A stretch of DNA of 64,000 nucleotides from Rhizorhapis sp036570425 (GCA_036570425.1 DATCYF010000009.1:62001-126000), one strand, 5' to 3'; positions 26,655 through 35,616 are shown, counted from the stretch's first letter. A program made the numbers and translations. The notes: generated by a model from the sequence alone, not told the origin.

Positions 26655-27095
26655 GTGAGAGATTCGGTTTGCGAACGTAACGAGCACACGGTGCATAGGC
26701 TGCTTGGATTGCTGTCGGGTAAAACGCCTGATTTCGATGGGGCCAGGTCTCTGTTTGCCGAAGAGTCCTATTATTGGGCTCTCACACCTGTTTCGACGCC
26801 TGTGAAGGGTCCGCAGGCCATCGTTGACGATATCGAAAAGCAGATGACCTTGGGTGGCGATCTGGAATGCGGGCCGCCCCATGCTATCGTATCCAGTAAT
26901 AACCATGTGGTGCTTGAACGGACGGATTACGTCACCGTTACGCAGAATCAGCGGCGCGCCGGGGTTCGTATCTGCGCCGTGTTCGAATTCGATGATGTGG
27001 GTAAGATCACAGCCTGGCGGGAATATTGGGACAAGGCCCATTGCGCCGAGCAAATGGGCTTTACTGTTGCGCAGGTGCAGGACGCCGTCAGCTAG
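26655..27095 (+). CDS. Limonene-1,2-epoxide hydrolase-like protein (SnoaL superfamily)
   Basis: This is a 146-residue single-domain protein. The strand VVLERTDYVTV and the later FEFDDVGKITAWREYWD carry the Arg, Asp and Asp expected of the limonene-1,2-epoxide hydrolase active site (R and D in ERTD, D in YWD). Members open epoxides with water or act on related small molecules. The start is GTG at 26655 with TAGGAGA 7 bp upstream. It is the last gene of the plus-strand operon after two double-domain relatives and converges with the Rieske-like gene. Confidence 0.75.
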   Translation: MRDSVCERNEHTVHRLLGLLSGKTPDFDGARSLFAEESYYWALTPVSTPVKGPQAIVDDIEKQMTLGGDLECGPPHAIVSSNNHVVLERTDYVTVTQNQRRAGVRICAVFEFDDVGKITAWREYWDKAHCAEQMGFTVAQVQDAVS

Positions 27096-27119
27096 CCGTT
27101 TCCGATATTTGTTCTTTGA

Positions 27120-28178
27120 TTAGAAGGTGAACGTTCCCGGGTCGATCCCCAGCAGTGTGCTGGGATCGTCGCTTAACGTTTCCCGGAAACTGAAATCGCC
27201 GCGTGCCTGCCGGGCCGCGAGTTCCTGCATGATGATCCGATAGCGTTGGCCTGCGGCGTCGTGCCGCGAATGCAGATCTCGCCGATTATCTGGATAGGCA
27301 TAGCGAGAGCTTTGCGGCCCGGTCATCCTGTTGTCCTGCGCCGAGATATAATAGCCCGCCTTGGGGAGGGCGAAGCGGAACGGCGTTCTGCACTGAGTGA
27401 GGTTGAAGGCGACATCCTGCCGCGTCCGGTCACGTGTCTCAGGCAGGCTGGGATGAAAAATCGGTACGTCGAAGCCAGGGCGGAATCGGCTGTAGATCAG
27501 CGCGCAATGGCTGCGCGCATAAATGTGGATCACTTGCCGAATGTCCTGCGTTTGTGCCCGCACGCCGCCGAACCAGCGCATCAGTGGCGCAACCGATTTC
27601 TTGTAGCAATGACGGATGAGCGTAACGGTTTCGGAGGTGTGGAAAACCTCCAGTTCCTCGCGCTCGGACTTTTCGTCGCCTACTGTGTCAGCATGGAGGA
27701 TGTCGGCGTGGGACAAATCGATCAGGTTTTCCAGCGTTAAAGCGGCAGCGCAATCATAACGTACAGTGCCCCGCATATGACTTGGCAAGACACCGTCAGG
27801 AGGCAGAAAGGGAATGCAGGGGAGATGCCGCCGATCCGCGCTTTCAGGATTGCCGTACCAGCCCCAGATATAGCCATAATGCTCGATGACCGCATAATGC
27901 CCGGCCTTATCGGTGAATAAACCGGGCTCTCGATCGCACTTCACTGCCGGATGAAATTCGGAGGCAACGGCCCGGCCATTGTCGCGCCGGATATAATAGG
28001 GTTGCGAAAAGACCGACCGGCGTACCACCTTATCCGTTACCGCAACGGAGTGGGCCAGCGGGAACCAGGCGTCGCGAAGCACGATTTCGTGTGGCACCCA
28101 ATTGTTCGCCGAGATCAAGGCTTTCGATGTCCCGGACCCATGCTCACCGAAATGGGAGTCACTGTTCGATTCCAACAT
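27120..28178 (-). CDS. Rieske-oxygenase-like protein lacking the [2Fe-2S] ligands but keeping the mononuclear iron site
   Basis: This 352-residue protein aligns with ring-hydroxylating oxygenase alpha subunits. The N-terminal part has the usual scaffold (DAWFPLAHSVAVTD, SQPYYIRRDNGRAVA, IEHYGYIWGWYGNPE). However, the CxH and CxxH cluster ligands are missing, and the loop is shortened to FHPAVKCDREPG. The catalytic part keeps N-x2-D-x2-H-x4-H in ENLIDLSHADILHADTVGD (N151, D154, H157, H162), the mononuclear iron motif. It starts 9 bp after the Rieske-containing partner gene, with TAGGAGA overlapping that gene's stop. On its own it should need electrons from another protein's cluster. The ATG at 28178 is preferred over the GTG at 28181. 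Confidence 0.8.
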   Translation of the reverse strand: MLESNSDSHFGEHGSGTSKALISANNWVPHEIVLRDAWFPLAHSVAVTDKVVRRSVFSQPYYIRRDNGRAVASEFHPAVKCDREPGLFTDKAGHYAVIEHYGYIWGWYGNPESADRRHLPCIPFLPPDGVLPSHMRGTVRYDCAAALTLENLIDLSHADILHADTVGDEKSEREELEVFHTSETVTLIRHCYKKSVAPLMRWFGGVRAQTQDIRQVIHIYARSHCALIYSRFRPGFDVPIFHPSLPETRDRTRQDVAFNLTQCRTPFRFALPKAGYYISAQDNRMTGPQSSRYAYPDNRRDLHSRHDAAGQRYRIIMQELAARQARGDFSFRETLSDDPSTLLGIDPGTFTF

Positions 28179-28187
28179 CACATTCTC

Positions 28188-29102
28188 CTACGCAGCCGCG
28201 ACTTGGGCATTCCGCATTCCCATCCGGACCTTGTCGAACTCAATAGAAGCTGATGGCAGGACGGCCATCAGTTGCGCGGCTTCAATATGGTCATGAATCA
28301 GGATCGGCTGACGGCGCGTGCGGAGGCCGTAAAGTCCGCGCGCACAGGATTGCGCCCGCCAACGCACCGTGGTGCCGTTCCGGATGGCAGGCACGGGTAC
28401 GAGCCGGGCCGTCAGGAGCGGTGTGAATTCAAGATTGTACAGCTTGATTTCGGTCTCGCCCGTTATGGGATCGGTCGCGGTCCAGAGATTCAGTTCAAAT
28501 TCCGCGCTTATCCGCGCGGGCCAGTGCATGCCCCGCCAACGACAGCTACGCTCCATGATGAGCCGTCCGCCTTGCTCTTGGGGATCGCGAGCGAGATATT
28601 TGGTAAGCTCTACACCGGGAACAGTGATCACAAGTTCCGGGGCATCCAGAAATGCGCGGACATATTGCGCATGATCGATAGTGAGTGCGACGGTGCCGGA
28701 GAGAGGGAGCAACTCCGAAGCGGCACCAGTGAAGGGAATTTCGCCTTTCAAGGCGACGCGTACGAGACCGGCCTCCTCGTGCACTGAATAAGTGCGCAAG
28801 CCGTAGTGTGGAGGAAATCGCTTTTGATCCGGGAGGTTGGGAATTTCCTGTAGATGACCTGTCGCGCCGTCAAAGGTCCAGCCATGATAGCCGCAACGTA
28901 GCCGCCCATCCGGCAATATACAGCCGAGCGATACGGGAACCCTGCGATGGGGGCAGCGATCCTCGACGGCGCGCGCTGTTCCATCCGGTTCGCGCCAGAG
29001 CGCGATCGCATGACCTGCGCAGGTTATGCCGATGGGCCTGTCGGATTTGAGCTCTTCCGAGCGCGCCACAGCCCACCAACAATGTTGGTCATCGACGATC
29101 AT
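28188..29102 (-). CDS. Rieske [2Fe-2S] protein of oxygenase type with degenerate mononuclear iron site
   Basis: This 304-residue protein has a complete Rieske motif in its N-terminal domain: CPH at 50-52 and CGYH at 70-73, separated by 17 residues. At the place where an oxygenase would have D-x2-H-x4-H, it reads FLDAPELVITV, so the histidines are Glu156 and Val161. The iron site therefore appears lost. It is followed at 9 bp by the complementary protein that has the iron site but no cluster ligands. Together they may form one mixed oligomer in which this subunit supplies electrons. No reductase or ferredoxin gene lies nearby. The start at 29102 follows a GAGGCGACAGG stretch; 29120 is also possible. 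Confidence 0.82.
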   Translation of the reverse strand: MIVDDQHCWWAVARSEELKSDRPIGITCAGHAIALWREPDGTARAVEDRCPHRRVPVSLGCILPDGRLRCGYHGWTFDGATGHLQEIPNLPDQKRFPPHYGLRTYSVHEEAGLVRVALKGEIPFTGAASELLPLSGTVALTIDHAQYVRAFLDAPELVITVPGVELTKYLARDPQEQGGRLIMERSCRWRGMHWPARISAEFELNLWTATDPITGETEIKLYNLEFTPLLTARLVPVPAIRNGTTVRWRAQSCARGLYGLRTRRQPILIHDHIEAAQLMAVLPSASIEFDKVRMGMRNAQVAAA

Positions 29103-29303
29103 AGGCCTGTCGCCTCGCATGTGGTTGTTCAAGTGATGTAAGCGCGAGCATTTGGCCCGCCTCATCTTCCTGGTTGCAGTATCGCACCGATGGTTCTGGG
29201 CGGGAACAGCTATCGTTGGACCGGCGGTACAGCTTTCGGCTACGGACCATGATCTCACCGCGGCGTTCGGCGCGGAATGTCAATGCTCGGGGGAAGGAGC
29301 GGT

Positions 29304-30095
29304 TCAGACGGCCGAGCGGTGCCAGCCGCCGTCCACCAATATCCATTCCCCTGTAATGTATCCGGCCTGGCGGGAGCAGAGGAAGGCGACCGTGCTCCCG
29401 ATCTCCTCCGGTGTGCCATGACGTTCCGCCGGGATGCCGCGGGTGGACTGGACCCATTCGGCAACGCTGTCGTCTGCGACACCGTATTTCTCCTCAAAAT
29501 ATCGGCGCATTGTATCTGTCATAATATAGCCCGGCGCGACGGAGTTGATCGTGACGCCATCGCGCGCGAATTCATCCGCCAGTGATTTGACCAGACTTGT
29601 TGTCGATGAGCGGATGGTATTGTGAAGCACATGGGCGAGATCGCGCTGCGGTTCCTTTGCTATTGCCGAGCCGATGTGGACGATACGCCCCCATCCGGCC
29701 GCGCGCATGTCAGGAATGACGGCACGAGCCAGCGCCGCGAAGGATACGGTGAAGATCTGAAAGACACGCCTGAAGTCCTCATCGGTAAGGTCGAAGAAAT
29801 TTCCAGTGGTGAGGTCATTGGTTTGCGCCACTACGATTTCGGGCGGCCCGAAGGCGGAGCGGACGCCCTCCACCGCGGCAGTTATTCCAACAGTCGTGGA
29901 AAGATCGGCTGATATCCCAATCGCCATTCCGCCGGCCGATCGAATTCTCTCCACCGCATGGTCGATGCGCTCCTGATTGCGCGCAACCACAGCGACGCGG
30001 CAACCCTCCGCCGCCAGGATCGACGCGGCGGCGGCTCCCATCCCCTGGCTCCCGCCCGCTACAAAGGCGATCTTTCCGTTTATACCCAAGTCCAT
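29304..30095 (-). CDS. Short-chain dehydrogenase/reductase-like protein with non-canonical active site
   Basis: This 263-residue protein has a Rossmann fold with the cofactor motif GGSQGMGAAAA (residues 14-24) and the C-terminal ITGEWILVDGGWH typical of classical SDRs. The usual Y-x3-K pair is replaced by H158-x3-R162 in HVLHNTIRSSTTSLVK, and the NNAG motif reads AQTND. Ser143 is present. A subgroup of SDRs with S/N/H-x3-R is known in actinobacteria and proteobacteria, with poorly defined reactions. GAGGGAACAGCGA precedes the ATG at 30095. It lies between the phosphotransferase and Rieske-like genes on the same strand. Confidence 0.82.
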   Translation of the reverse strand: MDLGINGKIAFVAGGSQGMGAAAASILAAEGCRVAVVARNQERIDHAVERIRSAGGMAIGISADLSTTVGITAAVEGVRSAFGPPEIVVAQTNDLTTGNFFDLTDEDFRRVFQIFTVSFAALARAVIPDMRAAGWGRIVHIGSAIAKEPQRDLAHVLHNTIRSSTTSLVKSLADEFARDGVTINSVAPGYIMTDTMRRYFEEKYGVADDSVAEWVQSTRGIPAERHGTPEEIGSTVAFLCSRQAGYITGEWILVDGGWHRSAV

Positions 30096-30118
30096 TCGCT
30101 GTTCCCTCTGATCCACGA

Positions 30119-31249
30119 TTATCTTTGGACAAGTGCCAACGTCTCCAGGTCTTCGGCTGCCTGGTAAAAACGCTGGATGCAGACTGGTCCGCTCTGCCCA
30201 TCGGCATCGGCGAGGGAGGAAACCATCCCCCACAGGGGCCATCGCCGATATCTATCCCAGAGCATATGGAATGGGAGTTGCCCATCAATGCCCCGGGCCG
30301 CGAGATCACCCAAATAATGCTGGAGCAGGTGACGCTCAGCGCTTCGGCGATCCTGCACCGTCAACGCAGCGATCATAAGACAGGCAACGTCGCGCCACGG
30401 ATGGCCCTTGCGCACGTGCTGCCAATCGAACCAGACACGTTCGCCCGTATTGCGCACGAAGCTGTTGCCGGGATGGGCATCTCCGTGGATGAGGCAGGGT
30501 GCCCCGCCCACCGCCTGTTCCTGCGCGACGAAGCGATCATAGAAGTGGCCGAGGCGGGCAGGGTTGTCGACGAGCCACTCCGGCAGAAGCGTGGCGCACG
30601 CGGGATCGGCGATGTTTCGCAAAATAGAGCTCTTACCGATAGCATATTGCTCCACGTCCACGCTGTTCCTGGCCATAGAGACGGGCAGCCATTCATAGCG
30701 GGACAAGCGTGGACTTTCCCATAGAGAGGCGTGAAGATTGGCAAAATCCTCCAACGCTTCGGCGACCTCGTCGACACTAAGATGAGCAGTCCTGGTGCCG
30801 AACGTGCCAGCGGCTTGCTGCAGATCTTCCATGATGACGAGTCCTTCGCCGGACTCTCGCTCGTCCCACGCGGCGAATGCCGCAGCGGGAGTGGGCATAC
30901 GGGTGCTATGGGCGATATGGCGATAAAAACGCGCTTCGAGCATACACGACCCGCCGCTCAATGGCAGGCTGGACCTGTTCGATTTCAGGCAAATATGTTC
31001 CGGCACTCCCGCACGGCGACCTGCGACATTAAGCACAAGTTGCGCGCGAATCCTGGTTGTACGCCCGCCAATTACCTCGTTGATCGTCATGGCCTCCACA
31101 ACCAGGCCGGGATAGACCGGTTGCAACAGACGGGTTAGCCAATCGGCATCGATCCCCTGTGTGGCAGGTAGAAGCGTGTTGTGCTGCCTGTCGTTCGCCA
31201 GCGAAGGAAATTGCGAAAGATAGTTTTCCCTTTTCCTATCCAGGGTCAT
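30119..31249 (-). CDS. APH-family (aminoglycoside-phosphotransferase-like) kinase
   Basis: This is a 376-residue protein kinase-like phosphotransferase. The catalytic loop CLIHGDAHPGNSFV carries the Asp and Asn, and VWFDWQHVRKGHPWRDVA carries the metal-binding Asp. A small N-terminal lobe has the segment GGRTTRIRAQLVL. In catabolic clusters such proteins phosphorylate hydroxylated substrates or sugars, whereas resistance members sit in other contexts. The neighbours here (oxygenases, SDRs, receptors) argue for a metabolic substrate. GGAGAC before the ATG at 31249 supports this start; an upstream in-frame GTG at 31297 is possible. It is the first gene of a four-gene minus-strand operon. Confidence 0.82.
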   Translation of the reverse strand: MTLDRKRENYLSQFPSLANDRQHNTLLPATQGIDADWLTRLLQPVYPGLVVEAMTINEVIGGRTTRIRAQLVLNVAGRRAGVPEHICLKSNRSSLPLSGGSCMLEARFYRHIAHSTRMPTPAAAFAAWDERESGEGLVIMEDLQQAAGTFGTRTAHLSVDEVAEALEDFANLHASLWESPRLSRYEWLPVSMARNSVDVEQYAIGKSSILRNIADPACATLLPEWLVDNPARLGHFYDRFVAQEQAVGGAPCLIHGDAHPGNSFVRNTGERVWFDWQHVRKGHPWRDVACLMIAALTVQDRRSAERHLLQHYLGDLAARGIDGQLPFHMLWDRYRRWPLWGMVSSLADADGQSGPVCIQRFYQAAEDLETLALVQR

Positions 31250-31443
31250 GCCTGTCTCCGGCGCGGTTGGCCGATGAATACCGAAAGGATCGGCCACATG
31301 CGGCTTGATGGCAACATCATAGCGCCCGCACTTCCTTCCAAAACTTTTTTGATGGGACTGTAAGTAAAAGGGGCCAAACGGCTGAACCCTGCCAAGGCGA
31401 CCAAGCTCGACAATGACACTCTTTCCCTCCGCGGCGCGATACC

Positions 31444-31460
31444 TTGTACGAGCGGTACAA
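31444..31460. promoter_or_regulatory. 17-bp palindrome in the divergent promoter region, candidate operator
   Basis: The perfect arms TTGTAC-N5-GTACAA lie between the divergent phosphotransferase operon and the TonB receptor operon. The position is right for a regulator that controls both transcripts, such as one of the two TetR proteins that flank the cluster. Confidence 0.45.
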
Positions 31461-31527
31461 TGGTCCGTGTTTCCACGGCGACTTTCGGCCTGTATCCGGG
31501 AAAAAATAATTGTGTCGGAGGGGTGCC

Positions 31528-33858
31528 ATGAAGTCGATCGTCAAAGGCGTGCTTTTTACATCCACTGTCCTGTCCGGCCTCTGCTGGGCCGCGCCGGTAT
31601 TGGGCCAAGACGTGCCGGATGGCGATCCTTTGGTCCAACCTGCAAGCCCAGCGTCGACCGGTGACATCGTCGTGACCGCCCGCCGCAGAGCGGAAAGCAT
31701 CCAGAAGGTGCCTGTATCGGTCACCGCCTTTTCCGGTGAAGGTCTGCGGGAGAGGGAGATAAAGCTGGTCTCCGATCTCACGGCCGTTTCGCCCGGCGCG
31801 GTTTTTATCTCATCGGGTGCATCGACCAATCCCACGCTCACCATTCGGGGTCAGACGAAGGGTTATGGCCCTGGGCTTCCCGCCGTCCTCACCTATTTGA
31901 ATGAGGTTCCGCTTCCGGCTTATTCAAGCCTCATCCCAACATTCGATATTAGTTCAGTCCAGGTCCTGAAAGGACCGCAAGGAACATTATTCGGCCGCAA
32001 TACCAACGGCGGCGCGGTGCTGGCCTATACTGTTGCGCCCACTTATGATTTCGAGGGCTATGTTGAAGCCAGCTACGGAAATTACGATGCGCGCGAGCTT
32101 CAGGGCGCGATCAACCTGCCTATTGTTGATGACCGTATCGCCCTTCGGCTTGCCGCCGATCTGATCAAGCGGGATGGCGTGGTGGAAAATCTTGGTCCCG
32201 GACATGACTTCGGCGACAAGAACACGCGTGCCTATCGCGCTTCGCTGCTGGTGGAGCCTACGGACTGGCTGAAGAACACAACAGTTGTGGATTATTTCCA
32301 TGCCAACGATACGGGGCCGGGCAACCATATCACCTGGGTTGCTCCGGTCGGCCGGCGCTTCAGCGACTTTTTTCCTGCTCTGGCACCCTATTTCGACTGC
32401 AATACTTCCCCGACTTGTGATCTGGAACTCGCTTACGAACAGGCGCAGCAGCTCGGCCCGCGCAAGCAGATAGCCAATGGCGATCCTTTCTCGCGCCAGA
32501 CGATCTGGGGCATTTCAAATACCACGACGATCGAGCTGGGCGACATCACCCTGAAGAACATCTTCGGCTATCGAGCCGTCAATTTCACCGTTCTTTATGA
32601 ATCGGATGGAACTGGCCTTCAGGTATTCAGCACGCCCAACCGCGTCGGTACGCAACAATATACGGACGAATTCCAGATATCGGGCAATATCCTGAACGAC
32701 AAGCTGACGTTCATTGCGGGCGCCTTCTACCTGAAGGACAAGCCTTGGGGAGACAATTACCTTGTAGTTGACCTTTATAGGCCGCCTGTAGTGCCTGACA
32801 GCACTTTGAACGCGGAGGAAACCTATTACAGCGCGAGCAGTTTCGCACTGTTCGGCCAGATTGGTTATGATCTCGGCTCACTGATCGACGGCCTGACGTT
32901 CAATGCGGGGCTTCGCTACACTTGGGATGACTTCACGGGGTGCAGCACCACTGGCCCTTATCGTGCACCTCGGATAGGCTATGATGGATGCCGATCGGGC
33001 ACGGGCGTGGAGGGTAAGGTAAAGTCCCATGCGCCCACCTGGACTTTGGGACTGGACTATCAGGTGACACCCAACGTCTTCACTTACATCACCACACGAC
33101 GCGGCTATCGTGGCGGTGGGTTCAATTCCCCGACTTTTTCGCCGGTGCTCGCCTCGGTTCAGGATTTCGGACCGGAAAAACTCACCGACGTGGAAGTGGG
33201 TTTGAAAACGAACTGGCGCAGCGGAGATGCGAGCGGTTCCTTCAACATCGCGGCCTATCGGGGCAGCTACCGCAACATTCAGCAGAATGTGAATGTCGGC
33301 ACCAATCTGGATGGCGATAACGACCCTTCAAACGATCCGGCTGGACAGACCATCATCGCCAATGGCGGCACCGCGCGGATCCAGGGTGTCGAGGTGGAAG
33401 CCACGGCTTCGCCGGTGCCAGCCGTGAGCCTGTCGGTCCTCGCCGCGTATACCGATGCTGAATACACCAAAACCAAATTGCCGGCGATCCTGCAGGCGAC
33501 GCTTGGCAGCGCCAGTTTCGAATATACGCCCAAATGGACCTATTCCATAAACGGCCGGGTAAAACTTCCTGTCCCGGAAAGAGTGGGTGCTCTGGTCCTC
33601 AATGCCGAATATTATCATTCAGACAGCTATCTCGGCCAGGATCTTACGATTCCCTCCTACCATGTCGTCAATGCAAAGCTGGACTGGAACAAGGCGCTGG
33701 GCTCGCCAATCGACGTCAGCCTCTATGTTCGGAACCTCTTTGACAAGGATTACATCGTCGCGCCCGGCGTTGCTACCGAAGGGCTTGGCTATTTCAGCGC
33801 GGTCTATGCCGACCCGCGCACATACGGAATTCGCGTGCGCTACAGCTTTGGAGGCTGA
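31528..33858 (+). CDS. TonB-dependent receptor
   Basis: This is a 776-residue outer-membrane receptor. A signal peptide ends near VLGQD, and a TonB-box-like GDIVVTARRRAESIQKVPVS follows. The plug contains TLTIRGQTKGYG and the LKGPQGTLFGRNTNGGAV signature. The barrel ends YGIRVRYSFGG. The GPQGTLFGRN plug marks the receptor class often linked with aromatic, terpenoid or steroid catabolism in sphingomonads. TCGGAGGGG precedes the ATG at 31528. It opens an operon with a VOC protein and an SDR, divergent from the Rieske-like operon. Confidence 0.93.
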   Translation: MKSIVKGVLFTSTVLSGLCWAAPVLGQDVPDGDPLVQPASPASTGDIVVTARRRAESIQKVPVSVTAFSGEGLREREIKLVSDLTAVSPGAVFISSGASTNPTLTIRGQTKGYGPGLPAVLTYLNEVPLPAYSSLIPTFDISSVQVLKGPQGTLFGRNTNGGAVLAYTVAPTYDFEGYVEASYGNYDARELQGAINLPIVDDRIALRLAADLIKRDGVVENLGPGHDFGDKNTRAYRASLLVEPTDWLKNTTVVDYFHANDTGPGNHITWVAPVGRRFSDFFPALAPYFDCNTSPTCDLELAYEQAQQLGPRKQIANGDPFSRQTIWGISNTTTIELGDITLKNIFGYRAVNFTVLYESDGTGLQVFSTPNRVGTQQYTDEFQISGNILNDKLTFIAGAFYLKDKPWGDNYLVVDLYRPPVVPDSTLNAEETYYSASSFALFGQIGYDLGSLIDGLTFNAGLRYTWDDFTGCSTTGPYRAPRIGYDGCRSGTGVEGKVKSHAPTWTLGLDYQVTPNVFTYITTRRGYRGGGFNSPTFSPVLASVQDFGPEKLTDVEVGLKTNWRSGDASGSFNIAAYRGSYRNIQQNVNVGTNLDGDNDPSNDPAGQTIIANGGTARIQGVEVEATASPVPAVSLSVLAAYTDAEYTKTKLPAILQATLGSASFEYTPKWTYSINGRVKLPVPERVGALVLNAEYYHSDSYLGQDLTIPSYHVVNAKLDWNKALGSPIDVSLYVRNLFDKDYIVAPGVATEGLGYFSAVYADPRTYGIRVRYSFGG

Positions 33859-33892
33859 CGCCAACACATCCAATTAACCGGGAGAAGAAATC

Positions 33893-34699
33893 ATGTCCGA
33901 TACCAGAATGTGCCGCGTGGCCTACCTCGTCGACGATATCGAAAAGAGCGTTGCACGCTTCAACGAAGTGCTTGGACTTACATTCCGAACGGTGGACGTA
34001 GGGGATGTGCCGTTGAAAGTGCGGATCGGTGAGCATGGGTTCGAGCCGCTCCAATCGACGGGTTTCTCCTTCGCCCCCATTGAAGGCCCCTTCATCGAAG
34101 TGGCGCTTGCCGTGAATGACGCGGAAAAATGCAAGGCGGCCCTTGTCGAACTAGGCCATCAGCCAATTGCCGTGAACCACATAAACGAAACCAATCATGA
34201 CGAGTATCTGTTTGGGCCCGATTTCCACGGCCTGCCAGTCATGGTCGCGTTTGAAGGCGATCAGGAGGCGACGCTCGCCCCATTTGAAACACTGGAGGAT
34301 GCTTCCACGCCGAAGCTTGGCTGCTGCGCGCTTCTGGTGGACGATCTTGATGCCGCCGTCGCTGATTTCGGCCGCATCTATGACATGGCGTTTGTCCCTG
34401 CCGATCCGCAAGGCCTGGGGAGCCGTGCGATGGTGGGTAAGCATCGCGTCAAGCTGATCCAGCGCGGAGCATCCGATTTTACGGCGGAGTTTCGTGGCCC
34501 GCTCGCTGCGTTCGAGGTTATGTATGATGATGTCGAGGCACAGCGCGCCAAGATGGAGCAGGCCGGTTTCAAGGTGCTTCACGAACGCACAATGAAAAGC
34601 GGCCGCAAGGCTTATTATTTCGGCTCGCAGTTTGAGGGACTGCCGTTCGGCATTTACGCGACGGCCGATGATGGGGAGGTTCGGGGGTTGACCCGTTAG
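33893..34699 (+). CDS. Two-domain VOC (glyoxalase/bleomycin-resistance superfamily) protein
   Basis: This 268-residue protein has two VOC modules. One covers residues ~5-115 (RVAYLVDDIEKSVARFNEVLG) and the other ~138-260 (LGCCALLVDDLDAAVADFGRIYD). The superfamily includes extradiol dioxygenases, epimerases and lyases that use a metal ion. Metal ligands cannot be assigned confidently from sequence here, so the reaction is left open; an epimerase or isomerase step is one option. CGGGAGAAG precedes the ATG. It is 34 bp after the TonB receptor. Confidence 0.82.
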   Translation: MSDTRMCRVAYLVDDIEKSVARFNEVLGLTFRTVDVGDVPLKVRIGEHGFEPLQSTGFSFAPIEGPFIEVALAVNDAEKCKAALVELGHQPIAVNHINETNHDEYLFGPDFHGLPVMVAFEGDQEATLAPFETLEDASTPKLGCCALLVDDLDAAVADFGRIYDMAFVPADPQGLGSRAMVGKHRVKLIQRGASDFTAEFRGPLAAFEVMYDDVEAQRAKMEQAGFKVLHERTMKSGRKAYYFGSQFEGLPFGIYATADDGEVRGLTR

Positions 34700-34784
34700 C
34701 ATCGGCGGGCGCTGGTAATAGTTGAAGCGCTTTGCTCCGTTCCGCCGCCACAGTCCCGAATTTCACCAACCGCAGGAAATGAAC

Positions 34785-35591
34785 ATGGAGCGCTTTCAAG
34801 AACGAGTGGCGATCATCACAGGTGGCGGCGGACGCATCGGATCGGCAACGGCTCAGCGTCTCGCTTCGGAAGGCGCAAAGGTGGTTTGCGCCGACCTCAT
34901 CAAGGAAGCAGCAGAGGCGGCGGCGCACGAGATCGGCGGCGACGCAATCGGACTGAGCTTCGATGCCGCTGATGCTAACTCCGTGGAGGGGCTGATCCGC
35001 CAGACGGTCAGTCATTTCGGCAGGCTGGATGTCCTCCACAACAATGCCGCGGTGACCAAGCTTGACGATCTTGATCAGGACACTGACGCCATCGGCACTC
35101 CCGTCGATGTCTGGGACCAGATGATGGTGACGAATGTCCGTAGTTTCATGGTCGCTTGCAAGCATGCGATACCGCATATGATTTCGGCGGGCGGCGGATC
35201 TATTATCAACACTGCATCGGACGCGGCGCTCATCGCCGAGCCTTCGCGCATCGCTTATGGCACGTCGAAGGGCGCGGTGATCACCTTCACCAAATATATA
35301 GCGACCCAGCATGGGCGACAGGGAATCCGCTGCAACTGTATCTGCCCCGGCTTGATCGTGAATGATGCGCTGGCCGACCAGATTGCCGAGTTTCTTGCGC
35401 TGCATCAGCGTCATGTGCTGCTGGATCAAGTGGGACGCCCGGAGCATATCGCTGGGCTTGTGGCTTTCCTCGCAAGTGACGATGCGGCCTTCGTGACTGG
35501 TCAGGTTATCTCCTGCGACGGGGGATTTCTTACCCATTCTCCGGCTATGGCGGATGTATTGGCCATGCAGGACACGGCCTGGGGGAGGTAA
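34785..35591 (+). CDS. Short-chain dehydrogenase/reductase
   Basis: This is a 268-residue classical SDR. The cofactor motif is TGGGGRIGSATA (residues 13-24), the NNAG-like motif is NNAAV, and the catalytic Ser and Tyr-x3-Lys are in NTASDAA and AYGTSKGAV. The C-terminal segment is FVTGQVISCDGGF. It should interconvert an alcohol and a ketone using NAD(P). In contrast to the SDR at 29304-30095, its active site is intact. AGGAAA is 7 bp from the ATG at 34785 and too near the ATG at 34779. It is the last gene of the operon with the receptor and VOC protein. Confidence 0.9.
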   Translation: MERFQERVAIITGGGGRIGSATAQRLASEGAKVVCADLIKEAAEAAAHEIGGDAIGLSFDAADANSVEGLIRQTVSHFGRLDVLHNNAAVTKLDDLDQDTDAIGTPVDVWDQMMVTNVRSFMVACKHAIPHMISAGGGSIINTASDAALIAEPSRIAYGTSKGAVITFTKYIATQHGRQGIRCNCICPGLIVNDALADQIAEFLALHQRHVLLDQVGRPEHIAGLVAFLASDDAAFVTGQVISCDGGFLTHSPAMADVLAMQDTAWGR

Positions 35592-35616
35592 TCGTCAGAC
35601 AAGAGCGGCACGGGGC

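Noticed and set aside
30119..31249. Aminoglycoside resistance gene
   Set aside because: The fold matches the kinase superfamily but the setting is a catabolic operon without mobile or resistance features.
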